Assembly: GCF_001541095.1 (NCBI RefSeq)
Contig: NZ_LMXH01000001.1
Span: 2,109,382-2,173,381, forward strand
Source of the DNA: Paenibacillus sp. FJAT-26967
GTDB taxonomy: Bacteria > Bacillota > Bacilli > Paenibacillales > NBRC-103111
Reading direction: 5' to 3'
DNA length: 64,000 nucleotides
Both the position numbers and the translations under genes were made by a program. Below, piece after piece: positions 46,701 to 57,500 of this stretch. The stretch's first letter is position 1; every line of letters starts with the position of its first letter. A model generated the notes under the pieces. That model saw nothing but the letters and a program-made list of their open reading frames with translations, was not told the origin of the DNA and searched no databases.

Positions 46701-49700
46701 TTGCGGGAGTGTTGGGCAGGGAAGTGCCCGTGGTTACCTTGTATTCCTACCCTTCTGTCCGCACCCTGGCGGCATTCTTGCGTGAGAACGGACAGGAAAC
46801 CGAGGCAGCGGTTGAAGAGGCCGGAGAGCGCCGGAATGTCATTGCCGAAGGTATGGCGCGTTCCGAGCGGATGAGGACAATTTCCGTCCGGGAAAGAGAT
46901 CTGCGCGGGACGGGGGAACAAGCGAAGCGTGAAGCCGCCGGGGAGAACGGACTTGAGATTGCGGTCATAGGTATGGCCGCCAGATTCCCTGGTGCGGACA
47001 GCATCGGCCAGTTCTGGCGCAATTTGCGCGACGGCGTGGAGTCCATCACATTCTACACGGACGAAGAGCTGGTGCAGGCAGGCGTTGACCCGCAGCTGGT
47101 ATCCCATCCTTCCTATGTAAAAGCCAAAGGCGCTTTGAACGGGATCGATCAGTTCGACGCCGCGTTTTTCGGTTATTCTCCGCGGGAAGCGCAGCTTATG
47201 GACCCGCAGCTGCGGCTGTTCCACGAATGCGCATGGGAGGCGATCGAATCGGCCGCCTACAATCCCGACACCTATCCGGGACTTATCGGCGTCTATGCGG
47301 GGGCAACTCCGAATCTGGAGTGGGTTTCCCGCTTTGCGGCTGCTTTGGGCGGAACGGAACGATTCAGCGCTATGCTACTTAACGACAGGGAATTTTTCAG
47401 CACCCAGCTGTCTTATAAACTCAATCTTCGTGGTCCCAGTATTTCTATGCAGACCGCCTGCTCCACGTCTCTGGTTAATATCGTTCTAGCCTCGCAAGGG
47501 TTGCTGGCAGGTGCGTGCGACATCGCGCTGGCCGGCGGCTCCACTGTCAGCGTACCGGATAAGTCCGGCTACCTGTATGAAGACGGCATGATTCAATCGC
47601 CGGACGGGCATTGCCGGGCTTTCGACGAGCAGGCGGCAGGGACTGTTTTCGGAGACGGTGTCGGTGTCGTCATCCTGAAGCGGCTTAGTGATGCCATTGC
47701 GGATGGGGATGTGATCCACGCCGTTATCAAGGGCTTCGGCTTGAACAATGACGGCACCCGCAAGGTAGGCTTTACCGCTCCGAGCACTAAGGGACAAGCC
47801 GAGGTAATCCGTGCGGCACACCGGATGTCGGGTGTAGAGCCTGAAAGTATCACCTATGTAGAAGCGCACGGAACAGGCACAAGCATGGGGGACCCCATTG
47901 AGATCGAAGCTTTGAAGGAAGCCTTTGGCACCGATAAGACGGGATTTTGCCGAATCGGATCAGTCAAGACGAACGTCGGTCACCTTAACAGCGCTGCCGG
48001 AGCAGCGGGATTCATCAAAACGGTGCTGGCCCTGAAAGAGAAGCAGATTCCGCCGAGTCTTCATTATCAACGGGGAAACCCCAATATTGACTTTGTTAAC
48101 AGCCCGTTCGTCGTCAATACAGAACTGGTGCCATGGGAAAGCAGCCGTTATCCCTTGCGCTCCGGAGTCAGCTCATTCGGCATCGGTGGCACGAATGCGC
48201 ACGTTATTCTGGAGGAAGCTCCCTCAAGAGAGCCGTCGGACGCAGGCCGGGCAGAGAAACTGCTGCTTTTGTCGGCCAGAACGCCTACAGCATTGACAGA
48301 GTCGAAATCGCGACTGGCTGCTTTTTTAACAGAGCATCCGCAAGTGAATCTGGCAGATGCGGCGTATACGCTGCAAGCAGGCAGGAAGGCTTTTGAATGG
48401 AGAGCCGCATTCGTGTGCAAGGATGCGGGAGAAGCGGCCGCCATATTGAGTTCGAACGGGGCCGATAAAATTGCCGAAGGCCAAACGGAGGCGCAAACCC
48501 GATCTGTCGTATTCATGTTCCCCGGCCAGGGTTCGCAGTACGTTGGCATGGGACGGGAGCTCTATCGCAGCGAACCTGAATTCAAGGAGGAGCTTGATCG
48601 CTGCTTCGAGCTCGTTCAACCGTATATGCAGGTTGACTTAAAGGCCTTACTGTATGCTGACGAACCGGACCAAGCGGTGCGGGAGGATCTCCTGATGCGG
48701 ACGGATATCGCGCAGCCTGTGCTCTTTATGATCGAGTATGCGCTTGCCAAGCTGCTCATCCGATGGAGCATCCGGCCGGAAGCGATGCTGGGCCACAGCA
48801 TCGGCGAATATGTGGCAGCATGTCTGGCGGGTGTATTCACGCTGGCAGATGCGCTGCAGCTCGTAGCGCTTCGGGGCCGTCTCATGCAGGGGCTGCCGGC
48901 GGGATCTATGCTCAGTGTGGCGATGCCGGAAGCGGAACTCCGCGCATTATTGCCTGATCATCTTGCGCTGGCGGCAGTCAACAGCTCCTCCTTGTGCGTT
49001 GTTTCCGGCACGTCGGAGCAGATCCAAGCATTCTCACGGCTGCTGGAAGACCAAGGCTGCGCCTGCCGTCTTCTTCACACATCTCATGCCTTTCATTCTC
49101 ATATGATGGATCCGATACTGACAGCATTCGCGGACCAAGTTCGGTCTATCCCGCTGAAAGAGCCGCTGCTGCCCTTTATTTCCAATGTAACCGGCACTTG
49201 GATCACACCGGAGGAAGCTTCGGATGCGGATTACTGGGTCAGGCATTTGCGATCGACTGTGCGGTTTGCGGACGGGCTTGCGGAACTGTTGAATAACCCG
49301 CGCTCTGTATTCATTGAAGCCGGTCCGGGTAATTCGCTCAGCACGTTCGTGCGTAAGCATGAAGCAGGATCACGTGAGCGGATTATTGTCAATATGCTGA
49401 GACATCCCCAGGAAGCCGTATCTGATACTGAGCATTTGTTGAACAAAATCGGACGTCTCTGGCTGGCGGGTATCGACATCGATTGGACGGGCTATTACGC
49501 CCATGAACGGCGCAGACGAATCGAGCTGCCAACCTATCCGATGGAGCGCCAGCGCTATTGGCTTGATGATGAACAGCAGCCGTTACCTGGAGCACGTTCT
49601 TCCTCGGCGCGAAGAGGCGGTAAGAACCCCAATATGGCGGACTGGTTCTATTATCCTTCCTGGGAACGTGCCTTGCTGGAGGAGCATCCGGAAGAAAGGC

Positions 49701-51583
49701 AGCAGAACGGACACAATTGGCTTGTATTCACGGATAATTGCGGCATCGCGGACGAATTGGCTGCATGTGTTCAGAGTGAGGGAGACCGTGTCGCGATGGT
49801 TAAGGCGGGTAACGCATTCGGTGCGCATGAGAATGGAACGTTCACGCTTGTCCCGGGATCTGCAGAGCATTATATCCGGCTGCTGGATGAGCTGCGGAAA
49901 CAGGATTTCGTACCCGACAGAGTCGCTCACCTTTGGAATGTTTCTTCCTCTGGGGAGGAAGAAGAGGAAAAGGAATACTCCGATGCGGAGGCGATTGAAC
50001 GCCGTCAGCAAGAAGAGGGCTATTACAGTCTGATCTATTTGGCTCAGGCACTGCGCAAGCATAAGGAAGCAGAGGCCGTCCGTATAGCAGTCGTGTCTTC
50101 AGGGATGCAGGAAGTAACGGGGATGGAGAGGCTGTCTCCGGGTAAAATGACGCTGCTCGGCCCATGTATGGTCATTCAGCAGGAATACAGCGGAATTACA
50201 TGTGTAAGCATTGATATTGATGTACCGCAGGAGGCTAAGCATAGACGGCGAATCGCTGGCAATGTCATCGGGGAATTATCGGCTCCTTCCTCGGATCTGC
50301 TCACCGCTTATCGGGGGAATTACCGCTGGGTTCAGAACTTCAAGCCGGTGGGACTACGCCAGTCGGATACCCGGGCGGCTCCATTTCGGGAGCAGGGTGT
50401 ATATCTGATTACGGGAGGGCTCGGAGGAATCGGAATGCTGACGGCAGAGTTCCTGGCGCGAAATTACGGTGCTCGGCTCATTCTTACCGGACGTTCAAGC
50501 TTTCCCGAGAGGGAGGAATATACGCGCTGCCTGGCCGAACACGAGGAGGAGCATCCGCTCGCCCGCAAAATCAGGCGTGTGCTGCATTTGGAAGAACTCG
50601 GCGCTGAGGTGACCTATTTGCAGGCCGACTTGTCCAATGAAGAACAGATGAGCCGTGTCTTCAAGTTCATAGACTGTGAATATGGCCGCCTCCATGGGGT
50701 TGTGCAGGCGGCGGGTCTTCCAGGCGGAGAATCTTTCCGCGCAATTGAGAATATCAGCGGAGACCAGTCCGACGAGCAGTTCCGCGCCAAAGTCCAGGGT
50801 TTGCAGACGCTGGGCAGGCTAATTGCCGACAGGGAAGCGGAGATATGCATCCTGTTCTCCTCCATTGCCAGCATACTCGGAGGACTCGGATTCAGCGCTT
50901 ATTCGGCAGCGAATTTGTACATGGATGCCTTTGCCCGCAAACAGAACCGGGCAGGCGGTACGAAGTGGTTGTGCGTCAATTGGGATGCGTGGGAGTTCTG
51001 GGAAGAGCACCGCTCAACGATCGGGGAGTCGCTTGTCGAATTGGCGATAACGCCTGCCGAGGCGCCTGATTTGTTCAGGTACGTCTACAGTCCATGCGGC
51101 AGCAATCAAATTATTGTATCTACCGGTGATCTTCAGAAGCGGATCGATCAATGGATCCGACACGCGGGCAAGCAGGAAGACACTCATGCGGCAGGCAGCG
51201 CTTCATTCAGCAGGCCGAACCTGACCACACCTTATGCGGCACCACGTAATCGGGTCGAGAAGACGATAGCGGAGGTGTGGAAACAATTTTTCCGTATTGA
51301 CGAGGTTGGTATCCACGATAATTTCTTCGATCTGGGAGCAAGTTCACTGGATATGATTCAAGTGACCGCCAAACTAAATGAAGCGTTGGACGAGAGTATT
51401 GCCGTTGTTGATATGTTCACCTATCCAAGCATTCATGCGCTAGCTCAACGCCTTACACCCAGCGAAGAAGACGAGGCGGAGGAGGCGGAGATGGAAAATC
51501 AAATGATCGACTCCGCTGCGAAAGGAAGAAAGCGGCAGCAGCAGCAAAAAGAAAAAAGACGCAAAGGAGAGGTCTTGCTATGA
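43784..51583 (+). CDS. Bimodular PKS, KS-AT-T (module 2) and KS-AT-KR-T (module 3)
   Basis: A 2599-residue type I PKS. Module 2: KS (TACSTS near 182), AT (GHSIGEYTAACLSG near 632, TSHAFHSAMMEP), T (IGASSLDISQ near 965), no KR. Module 3: KS (TACSTS near 1227, NVGHLNSAAG), AT (GHSIGEYVAACLAG near 1673, TSHAFHSHMMDP), KR (GGLGGIG near 2212, SSIAS, Tyr in FSAYSAANLY near 2374), T (LGASSLDMIQ near 2521). Both ATs have malonyl-CoA signatures. Leaving one keto group and reducing the next matches the oxidation pattern needed before aldol aromatisation. ATG follows AGGAGGTGGCAAG. The Glu/Lys-rich tail (EEDEAEEAEMENQ, GRKRQQQQKEKRR) is a probable docking helix. Confidence 0.93.
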   Translation: MSAENEKYGETGLEIAVIGMAGRFPGAKNLAEFWENLRAGKESVTFFTDEELQKAGIAPEMLKHSQYVKAKAQIEDVESFDAPFFDYTPREAELIDPQFRLFHECAWEALENAGHPPESEDQLIGVYAGASPNTYWVASQVMNAAHASDHFQILQLNNPSFTTRISYKLNLKGPSVSVQTACSTSLVSIHLACQGLLAGECDLALAGGVSVNLPRTTGYLYQEGMIQSPDGHCRPFDEGASGTLFGDGIGIVVLKRLADAVRDGDEIHAVIKGSAVNNDGSRKVGYTAPSTNGQVEVVRAAHQMAEVEPESIGYIEAHGTGTVLGDPIEVEALQTAFATDKKGFCKIGSLKSNIGHLDAAAGVAGFIKAVLAIKHRQIPPSLHFHKPNPKIDFENSPFRVNSELSDWKRTEGPLRAGVSSFGIGGTNAHVILEEAPIGGGSSASRDLKLLVLSARTEEGLERATRNLGEFLRTCPEADLADVAYTLQTGRKRFRWRRTFVCSNVREAVDRLDKPAEGSVYTDESERDQAKVIFLFPGQGSQYVNMGADLYRKEPLFRAEMDRCCEIITAQGGADPRDLLYRAPDSADSAAAADRINQTEAAQPALFAFEYSLAQLLMSWGVKPHAMIGHSIGEYTAACLSGVLSLKDALKLVTLRGKLMQSLPPGEMLSVSLSEASLLELLPDELALAAVNSPELCVVSGAHAAIASFEAKLTGLQVVHRKLHTSHAFHSAMMEPILEEYADKVKEADLFAPSIPYVSNVTGTWITPEDAADPAYWTRHLRETVRFASGAAELLKEKQAVFIEIGPGNVLSSFIRKQQGKDTERKHEVLHLVRHPQVQSADDAFLLEKIGKLWIAGVRIDWKEYYDSERRRRVALPTYPFERQRYSVEGTQISLGSVHEAAGLRRPGRPETETGNEAVKQPTEAARLLPASAIEQTVTELVQSHFGFAHIGINDNFFEIGASSLDISQLADKLAGVLGREVPVVTLYSYPSVRTLAAFLRENGQETEAAVEEAGERRNVIAEGMARSERMRTISVRERDLRGTGEQAKREAAGENGLEIAVIGMAARFPGADSIGQFWRNLRDGVESITFYTDEELVQAGVDPQLVSHPSYVKAKGALNGIDQFDAAFFGYSPREAQLMDPQLRLFHECAWEAIESAAYNPDTYPGLIGVYAGATPNLEWVSRFAAALGGTERFSAMLLNDREFFSTQLSYKLNLRGPSISMQTACSTSLVNIVLASQGLLAGACDIALAGGSTVSVPDKSGYLYEDGMIQSPDGHCRAFDEQAAGTVFGDGVGVVILKRLSDAIADGDVIHAVIKGFGLNNDGTRKVGFTAPSTKGQAEVIRAAHRMSGVEPESITYVEAHGTGTSMGDPIEIEALKEAFGTDKTGFCRIGSVKTNVGHLNSAAGAAGFIKTVLALKEKQIPPSLHYQRGNPNIDFVNSPFVVNTELVPWESSRYPLRSGVSSFGIGGTNAHVILEEAPSREPSDAGRAEKLLLLSARTPTALTESKSRLAAFLTEHPQVNLADAAYTLQAGRKAFEWRAAFVCKDAGEAAAILSSNGADKIAEGQTEAQTRSVVFMFPGQGSQYVGMGRELYRSEPEFKEELDRCFELVQPYMQVDLKALLYADEPDQAVREDLLMRTDIAQPVLFMIEYALAKLLIRWSIRPEAMLGHSIGEYVAACLAGVFTLADALQLVALRGRLMQGLPAGSMLSVAMPEAELRALLPDHLALAAVNSSSLCVVSGTSEQIQAFSRLLEDQGCACRLLHTSHAFHSHMMDPILTAFADQVRSIPLKEPLLPFISNVTGTWITPEEASDADYWVRHLRSTVRFADGLAELLNNPRSVFIEAGPGNSLSTFVRKHEAGSRERIIVNMLRHPQEAVSDTEHLLNKIGRLWLAGIDIDWTGYYAHERRRRIELPTYPMERQRYWLDDEQQPLPGARSSSARRGGKNPNMADWFYYPSWERALLEEHPEERQQNGHNWLVFTDNCGIADELAACVQSEGDRVAMVKAGNAFGAHENGTFTLVPGSAEHYIRLLDELRKQDFVPDRVAHLWNVSSSGEEEEEKEYSDAEAIERRQQEEGYYSLIYLAQALRKHKEAEAVRIAVVSSGMQEVTGMERLSPGKMTLLGPCMVIQQEYSGITCVSIDIDVPQEAKHRRRIAGNVIGELSAPSSDLLTAYRGNYRWVQNFKPVGLRQSDTRAAPFREQGVYLITGGLGGIGMLTAEFLARNYGARLILTGRSSFPEREEYTRCLAEHEEEHPLARKIRRVLHLEELGAEVTYLQADLSNEEQMSRVFKFIDCEYGRLHGVVQAAGLPGGESFRAIENISGDQSDEQFRAKVQGLQTLGRLIADREAEICILFSSIASILGGLGFSAYSAANLYMDAFARKQNRAGGTKWLCVNWDAWEFWEEHRSTIGESLVELAITPAEAPDLFRYVYSPCGSNQIIVSTGDLQKRIDQWIRHAGKQEDTHAAGSASFSRPNLTTPYAAPRNRVEKTIAEVWKQFFRIDEVGIHDNFFDLGASSLDMIQVTAKLNEALDESIAVVDMFTYPSIHALAQRLTPSEEDEAEEAEMENQMIDSAAKGRKRQQQQKEKRRKGEVLL

Positions 51584-54500
51584 GCATATCGAACGGTAGC
51601 GACTATAACGGATCGGAAATTGCCGTAATCGGCATGTCGGGCAGATTTCCGGGAGCCAAAAACTTGCGGGAATATTGGAATAATCTCTGCAGCGGCAAGG
51701 AAAGTATCTCTTTTTTCAGTGACGAAGAGCTGCTGGAGGAAGGCATTGATGTGTCGGCGGTGTCTCACCCCAATTATGTAAAGGCCAAGGGAGTACTCGA
51801 TGATCTCGAGTACTTCGATCCCGAATTCTTCGATTATACACCCCGCGAAGCGGAGCTAATGGATCCGCAGTTCCGTCTTATGCACGAATGCTCCTGGGAA
51901 GCGCTTGAACAAGCGGGGTATGATCCCAGAACATACAGAGGCTCAATCGGGTTATATGCAGGCGCGGCTTTCAATTCCAACTGGTTCATGCGCGCGTTCA
52001 AAGGGCTGGGGACAGCGGAGGAATCCGCCACCCTGGAGACGGCTATGCTGAATCTGCGCGATTATATGGCCACGCTCGTTTCCTATAAGCTGAATATGAA
52101 GGGACCGAGCTTTACGGTGCAGACGGCTTGTTCCACATCGCTCGTCGCCATCCATCTGGCCTGTCAAAGTCTGCTTAGCGGAGAGTGCAGCATGGCGCTG
52201 GCCGGAGGAGTGTCGATACAGCTGCCTAAGAAAGCCGGTTATTTTTATCAGGAAGGCATGATTAATTCGCCAGACGGTCACTGCCGGGCCTTCGATGAAA
52301 AAGGGGCAGGTACCGTCTTCGGTGAAGGCGCCGGGATTGTCGTCCTGAAACCGCTGGAGGATGCGCTTGCGGACGGAGACCATATATACGCTGTAATTAA
52401 AGGTTCAGCGATCAATAACGACGGCAGCAGGAAAGTAGGCTATACCGCTCCGAGTACATCAGGTCAGGCATCCGTAATCCGTGCCGCGCATCATATAGCT
52501 GAGGTGGAGCCGGAAAGCATCTCCTATATCGAAGCACACGGCACAGGCACGACACTTGGCGATCCAATCGAAATCGAAGCGTTGAAAACCGCTTTTCAAA
52601 CGGACAAGAAGAGATACTGCGGCATCGGCTCGGTTAAGTCCAACATCGGGCATCTAAACAACGCAGCAGGGGTAGCGGGATTTATTAAAACAGTGCTTGC
52701 TCTGGCCCATAAGCAGCTGCCTCCTACACTTCACTATGAACGGCCGAATCCCAAAATAGACTTTGAGAACAGCCCATTCTATGTCAACGACCGGTTAAAA
52801 GACTGGTCCAACGACTCCTTCCCGCTTCGGGCCGGCATCAGTTCTTTTGGCATCGGCGGCACGAATGCCCACATTGTCCTGGAAGAAGCGCCGCCGGCTT
52901 CCGCTTCCTCTACGGGCAGGTCGGCGCAGCTCATCTCCCTGTCGGCTAAGACGGAAGTGTCGCTCGACAAACTGACGGAGCGTATAGCACTGCATTTGCA
53001 GGAGAACCCCGGCGTATGCTTAGCCGATTTGGCGTATACACTCCATGAGGGACGGGCGGCTTTCCCGCATCGCAGAACGCTTGTCTGCGGCAGCGCGAAT
53101 GAAGCGGCCATGCTGCTGGCTCAGCCCGGATCATCCGATGTCCAGAGCGGATTTGCCGCAGCCGATGCACCGCCGGTCGTATTCATGTTTTCCGGACAAG
53201 GCTCGCAATACACCGGAATGGGCAGGGAATTGTATGAGCAGGAGCCGGTGTTCCGGGAGGAGGCGGACCGCTGCTTTGAGCTGTTGCCAGATGAGATCCG
53301 CCATGAAGCGAAGCGGGTTCTATATCCATCCGCCGATGATCCCGATACGTCACTTATTAACCGGACTGACATTGCCCAGCCGGTCCTGTTTACGGTCGAA
53401 TATGCACTTGCCAAGCTCATGATGAAATGGGGTGTACAGCCGCAGGCCATGATCGGGCACAGCATAGGTGAATACGTCGCCGCATGTCTGGCAGGCGTAT
53501 TCTCGCTGGAGGATGCGGTGCGGCTCGTTACTCTTCGCGGTCGATTGATGCAGAGTCTGCCAAGCGGTCTCATGCTGAGCGTCCCGCTGACGGAGCAGGA
53601 AATTCTTCCGCTGTTGTCCGGCGGCATATCACTGGCTGCGGTGAACGCTCCTTCTATGTGCGTTGTTTCAGGCCCTTCGGAAGCGGTTGAATCATTGGCC
53701 TCTTCCTTGGAAAAGAAAGGAATCGAATGCCGTGGTCTACACACGTCACACGCATTCCATTCCGCCATGATGGAACCGATTCTGGAGCCCTATGAGCGCG
53801 AGGTCGGCAAGCTTGTGCTGAACGCACCGCAGTTGCCCTTCATTTCTAACGTCACGGGGACTTGGATCCGGGATGAGCAGGCAATCGATCCCGTTTACTG
53901 GGCACAGCATCTGCGCGGTACCGTACGGTTCTCCGACGGACTCAGCACCCTGCTGGCCGAGATGGACGCTGTGTTTGTAGAGGTTGGAGGAGGCAATGCT
54001 CTGACCGCATTTGCGAAGAGCCATAATGAATTCTCCAAGAGCTCAGCCAAGGGGAATAAGGAGCTCCTTATTGTGAATCTGATACGTCACCCGAAGCAGA
54101 ATACGTCTGATATCGCTCATCTTCTTCTTCAAGTGGGACGTTTATGGAATGCCGGCCTAAAAATAAACTGGACCCGCTTCTACGGGGATGGGAAGAGAAA
54201 CCGTATTCCTTTGCCGACTTATCCGTTTGACCGCCGCCGTTACTGGCTCGATGAAGAAGGAATCCGGATCGTCCACACGGACTCACCGGGGGAGAACGCA
54301 GGACAAAGCCCCGTTACGGAGCGGAATGACCGGAAAGAGGCGCCAAAAGAATTATCGGAACCGAGCAACCCGCTTGAAGAGACGTTGGCCGGCATATGGC
54401 GCAATCTGTTCGGCCTGGAGGATATCGGAATTCACGAGGATTTCTTCGAAATAGGCGGTCATTCTTTGAAAGCGACCAGCCTGGTCACCAAGATTCACAA

Positions 54501-57500
54501 GGAACTTGATGTGGAGCTGACTCTGTCGGATATATTCAACATGCCGACGATAAGTGCACTTGCCCGTCATATCGGGCAGATGGCTAAGAATAAATATTTA
54601 GCGATCGAACCGGCGGAGAGCAAACCTTACTATCGGTTGTCCTCTGCACAGAAACGTACGTTCCTCATTCATCAGCAAATCGGCTCGGTAACTACATACA
54701 ACATGCCGATGGCTTTGTGGGTGCACGGGAAAGCGGAAGCGGATCGTTTTGAGCAGGCTTTCATTAAATTGATTCACCGTCATGAGAACATGCGAACCTC
54801 GTTTCATATGGTAGATGGAGAACCGGTTCAGCGTATTCATGAGAATTTCGTGTTTACCGTTGAACGCCTGGACGCGGACGAAGAGGACTTGAAGAAAATT
54901 ATGCGGAAGTTTATCAGGCCGTTCGACCTGGGCCAAGCCCCGCTTATTCGCGCCCTTTTTGTCAGAATAGAGCCCGAGAAACATGTGCTGTTTATGGATA
55001 TGCACAATATTGTTTCGGACGGCGCTTCAATGAATGTGTTTATCAAAGAATTCAGCGATCTGTATGCCGGGAAAGATCTTCCTCCTCTGCGCATTCAATA
55101 CAAGGACTTCGCGGAATGGCAGCACCTCCTGTTGAGCGGGGACGTTATTCGGAAGCAAGAGGAATATTGGATGAATCAATTCCGGCACAATATCCCCGTG
55201 CTGAACATGCCGTATGACTTCGAGAGGCCCGAATTCCAGTCCTTTGTCGGCAGAGCGCACAAGATTAACATCTCGAAGGAAACCGCAGACCGGCTGAACG
55301 CTTTGGCCAAATCGCAAAATGTCACGATTAACGTGCTTTTGTTTCATCTATATACGATTGTACTGCATCAATATACCGGCCAGCATGACCTTACAGTCGG
55401 CTCTCTGGTGGCCGGCAGGCGGCATGCCGATGTGGAGCCTTTAATAGGCATGTTCACGAACTTCCTGCCGATCCGGGTCCGGTTCCAAGACCGGATCAGT
55501 CTTCTCGACCAACTGCTTGTTCTGAATGACACGATGATGAACGCCTATGAGAATCAAGATTTTCCATTCGACCGGATGGTAGAGAAGCTATCGGCGAAAT
55601 TACCGCGCGGACGTAATCCTCTGTTCGATACCATGATGATTTTTCACAATGAATTTGATGGAAACACCGTGCTTACCGCCGAAGGACTTACCTTCGAGAA
55701 TTTTGAGATTACGAAAGGAATTTCCAAGCTCGATTTCAAACTCGATATCGGTTATGCGGATGATGGCGGACTGCTCTGTGTCATGCAGTACAATACTGCT
55801 TTGTTCGCCGAAGCTACTATGGCCGGACTCATGGGACATTTTACGGATCTGATTGAACTGGCGCTGGACAACCCGGCTATCGAATTGAGAGAAGTCCGGC
55901 TGCTTACCGATGAGCAAGAGGCCGAAGCGGCGGCCAAACGAAGCAGCTCGCTGCCGGAGCGTGTCCTTAACGTAACGGCCGTCTCTACCTTTACTGCGGA
56001 TCCGATCCGCCCCTATGTCAGTTGGTGGGGAGAGCAATTCGGAGCCCGCATTGATATTCTTTTTGCTCCGTATCAACAAGTGTTTCAAGAGCTTTTGAGC
56101 CCGGACAGCTCCTTCTCGTATGAAGAGGCGGCGGGACTCCTGCTCATCCGCTTTGAAGATTGGCTGCGGGATGACCGTTCTTCGGAGGCCGAGCAGATTA
56201 AAAAGCTGGAGAGGGCGCTTGCCGATCTGCTTCAGGCATTATCTGCAGGTCAAAGATCGAACCCGTTATTCGCCGGGGTGTTCCCGGTGTCTACTTCATT
56301 GGAAGTGTCTCCAGTCATGGAGAGTTATCTGGAAGAGCTCGGGAATCGCTGGAAGCGTGAATTGAAGCGGCTTGACCATGTTTACGTTATCGACTTCAGA
56401 GAGCTTGGCGCAACATTTGGCATTGAACACGTACACGATTCCACTGCAGATCAAGCTGCACACATGCCGTTCACACCGGAATTTTATGCGGCAATCGGAA
56501 CCCTTACAGCACGCCGCCTGCTCGCTTGGCAAGGACATCCGTTCAAAGTTATTGCGGTGGATTGCGACAATACTCTCTGGCGTGGAGTGTGCGGGGAGGA
56601 TGGGGCAGCAGGGGTAGCGGCTTCCGATTCTTACCGCGCGTTCCAGCGTTATCTGCTTGGCAAGCAGCAAGAAGGCATGCTTCTTGTGCTGGTCAGTAAG
56701 AACAATGAAGCGGATGTGTGGGATGTACTGGACAATCACCCGGATATGCTGCTCAAAAAAGAGCACTTTGCAGGAACGCGGATCAATTGGAGCTCAAAAT
56801 CCGAAAACTTGCTCTCGTTGGCGGAAGAACTGCAATTAGGACTGGATAGCTTCATCTTTATTGATGACAGTTCGCTGGAATGCTCCGAAGTGCAGTTAAA
56901 TTGTCCGGAAGTTCTTACGTTTCAGCTCCCTGAAGAGCGGCAAATCCCGGCATTCCTGGAACATGTCTGGGCAACGGACCGCCTGCTCGTCACGGAAGAG
57001 GATAAACGGAGAACCGAAATGTATGCCTCAGAGCGCAAACGTAGACAAGTTAAATCTTCGGCTTCTTCACTGCAGGCATTTCTCGATGAATTAGAGCTTA
57101 GAATGGGCATCTACGAAGCGGCTGACGAGCAACTGCCACGTATTGCCCAGCTCATGCAGCGTACCAATCAGTTTACGCTGAACGCGAGTATACCAGCAGG
57201 GAGGAAGCTGGAAGCCATACGGGCTGAACAGGATACGAAATGCTGGGCGATTGAAGCCTCAGACCGGTTCGGTCATTACGGACTGTCAGGAGCGGTAATT
57301 ACGCGATGCGAGAAGGACATTGTTCATCTGGAAGTCTTCCTGCTGAGCTGCCGCATTCTCGGGAGAGGAATCGAGTCGGCGGTAATCAGTTCCTTGAAGG
57401 CTTATTGCCTGGAAAGGAAGGCCGAATATATCGAGGCTGTCTGTACAATTACCGGGAAAAACGAGCCGCTGCTCGACTTTTTGAGAAAGGGATCGTGGAG

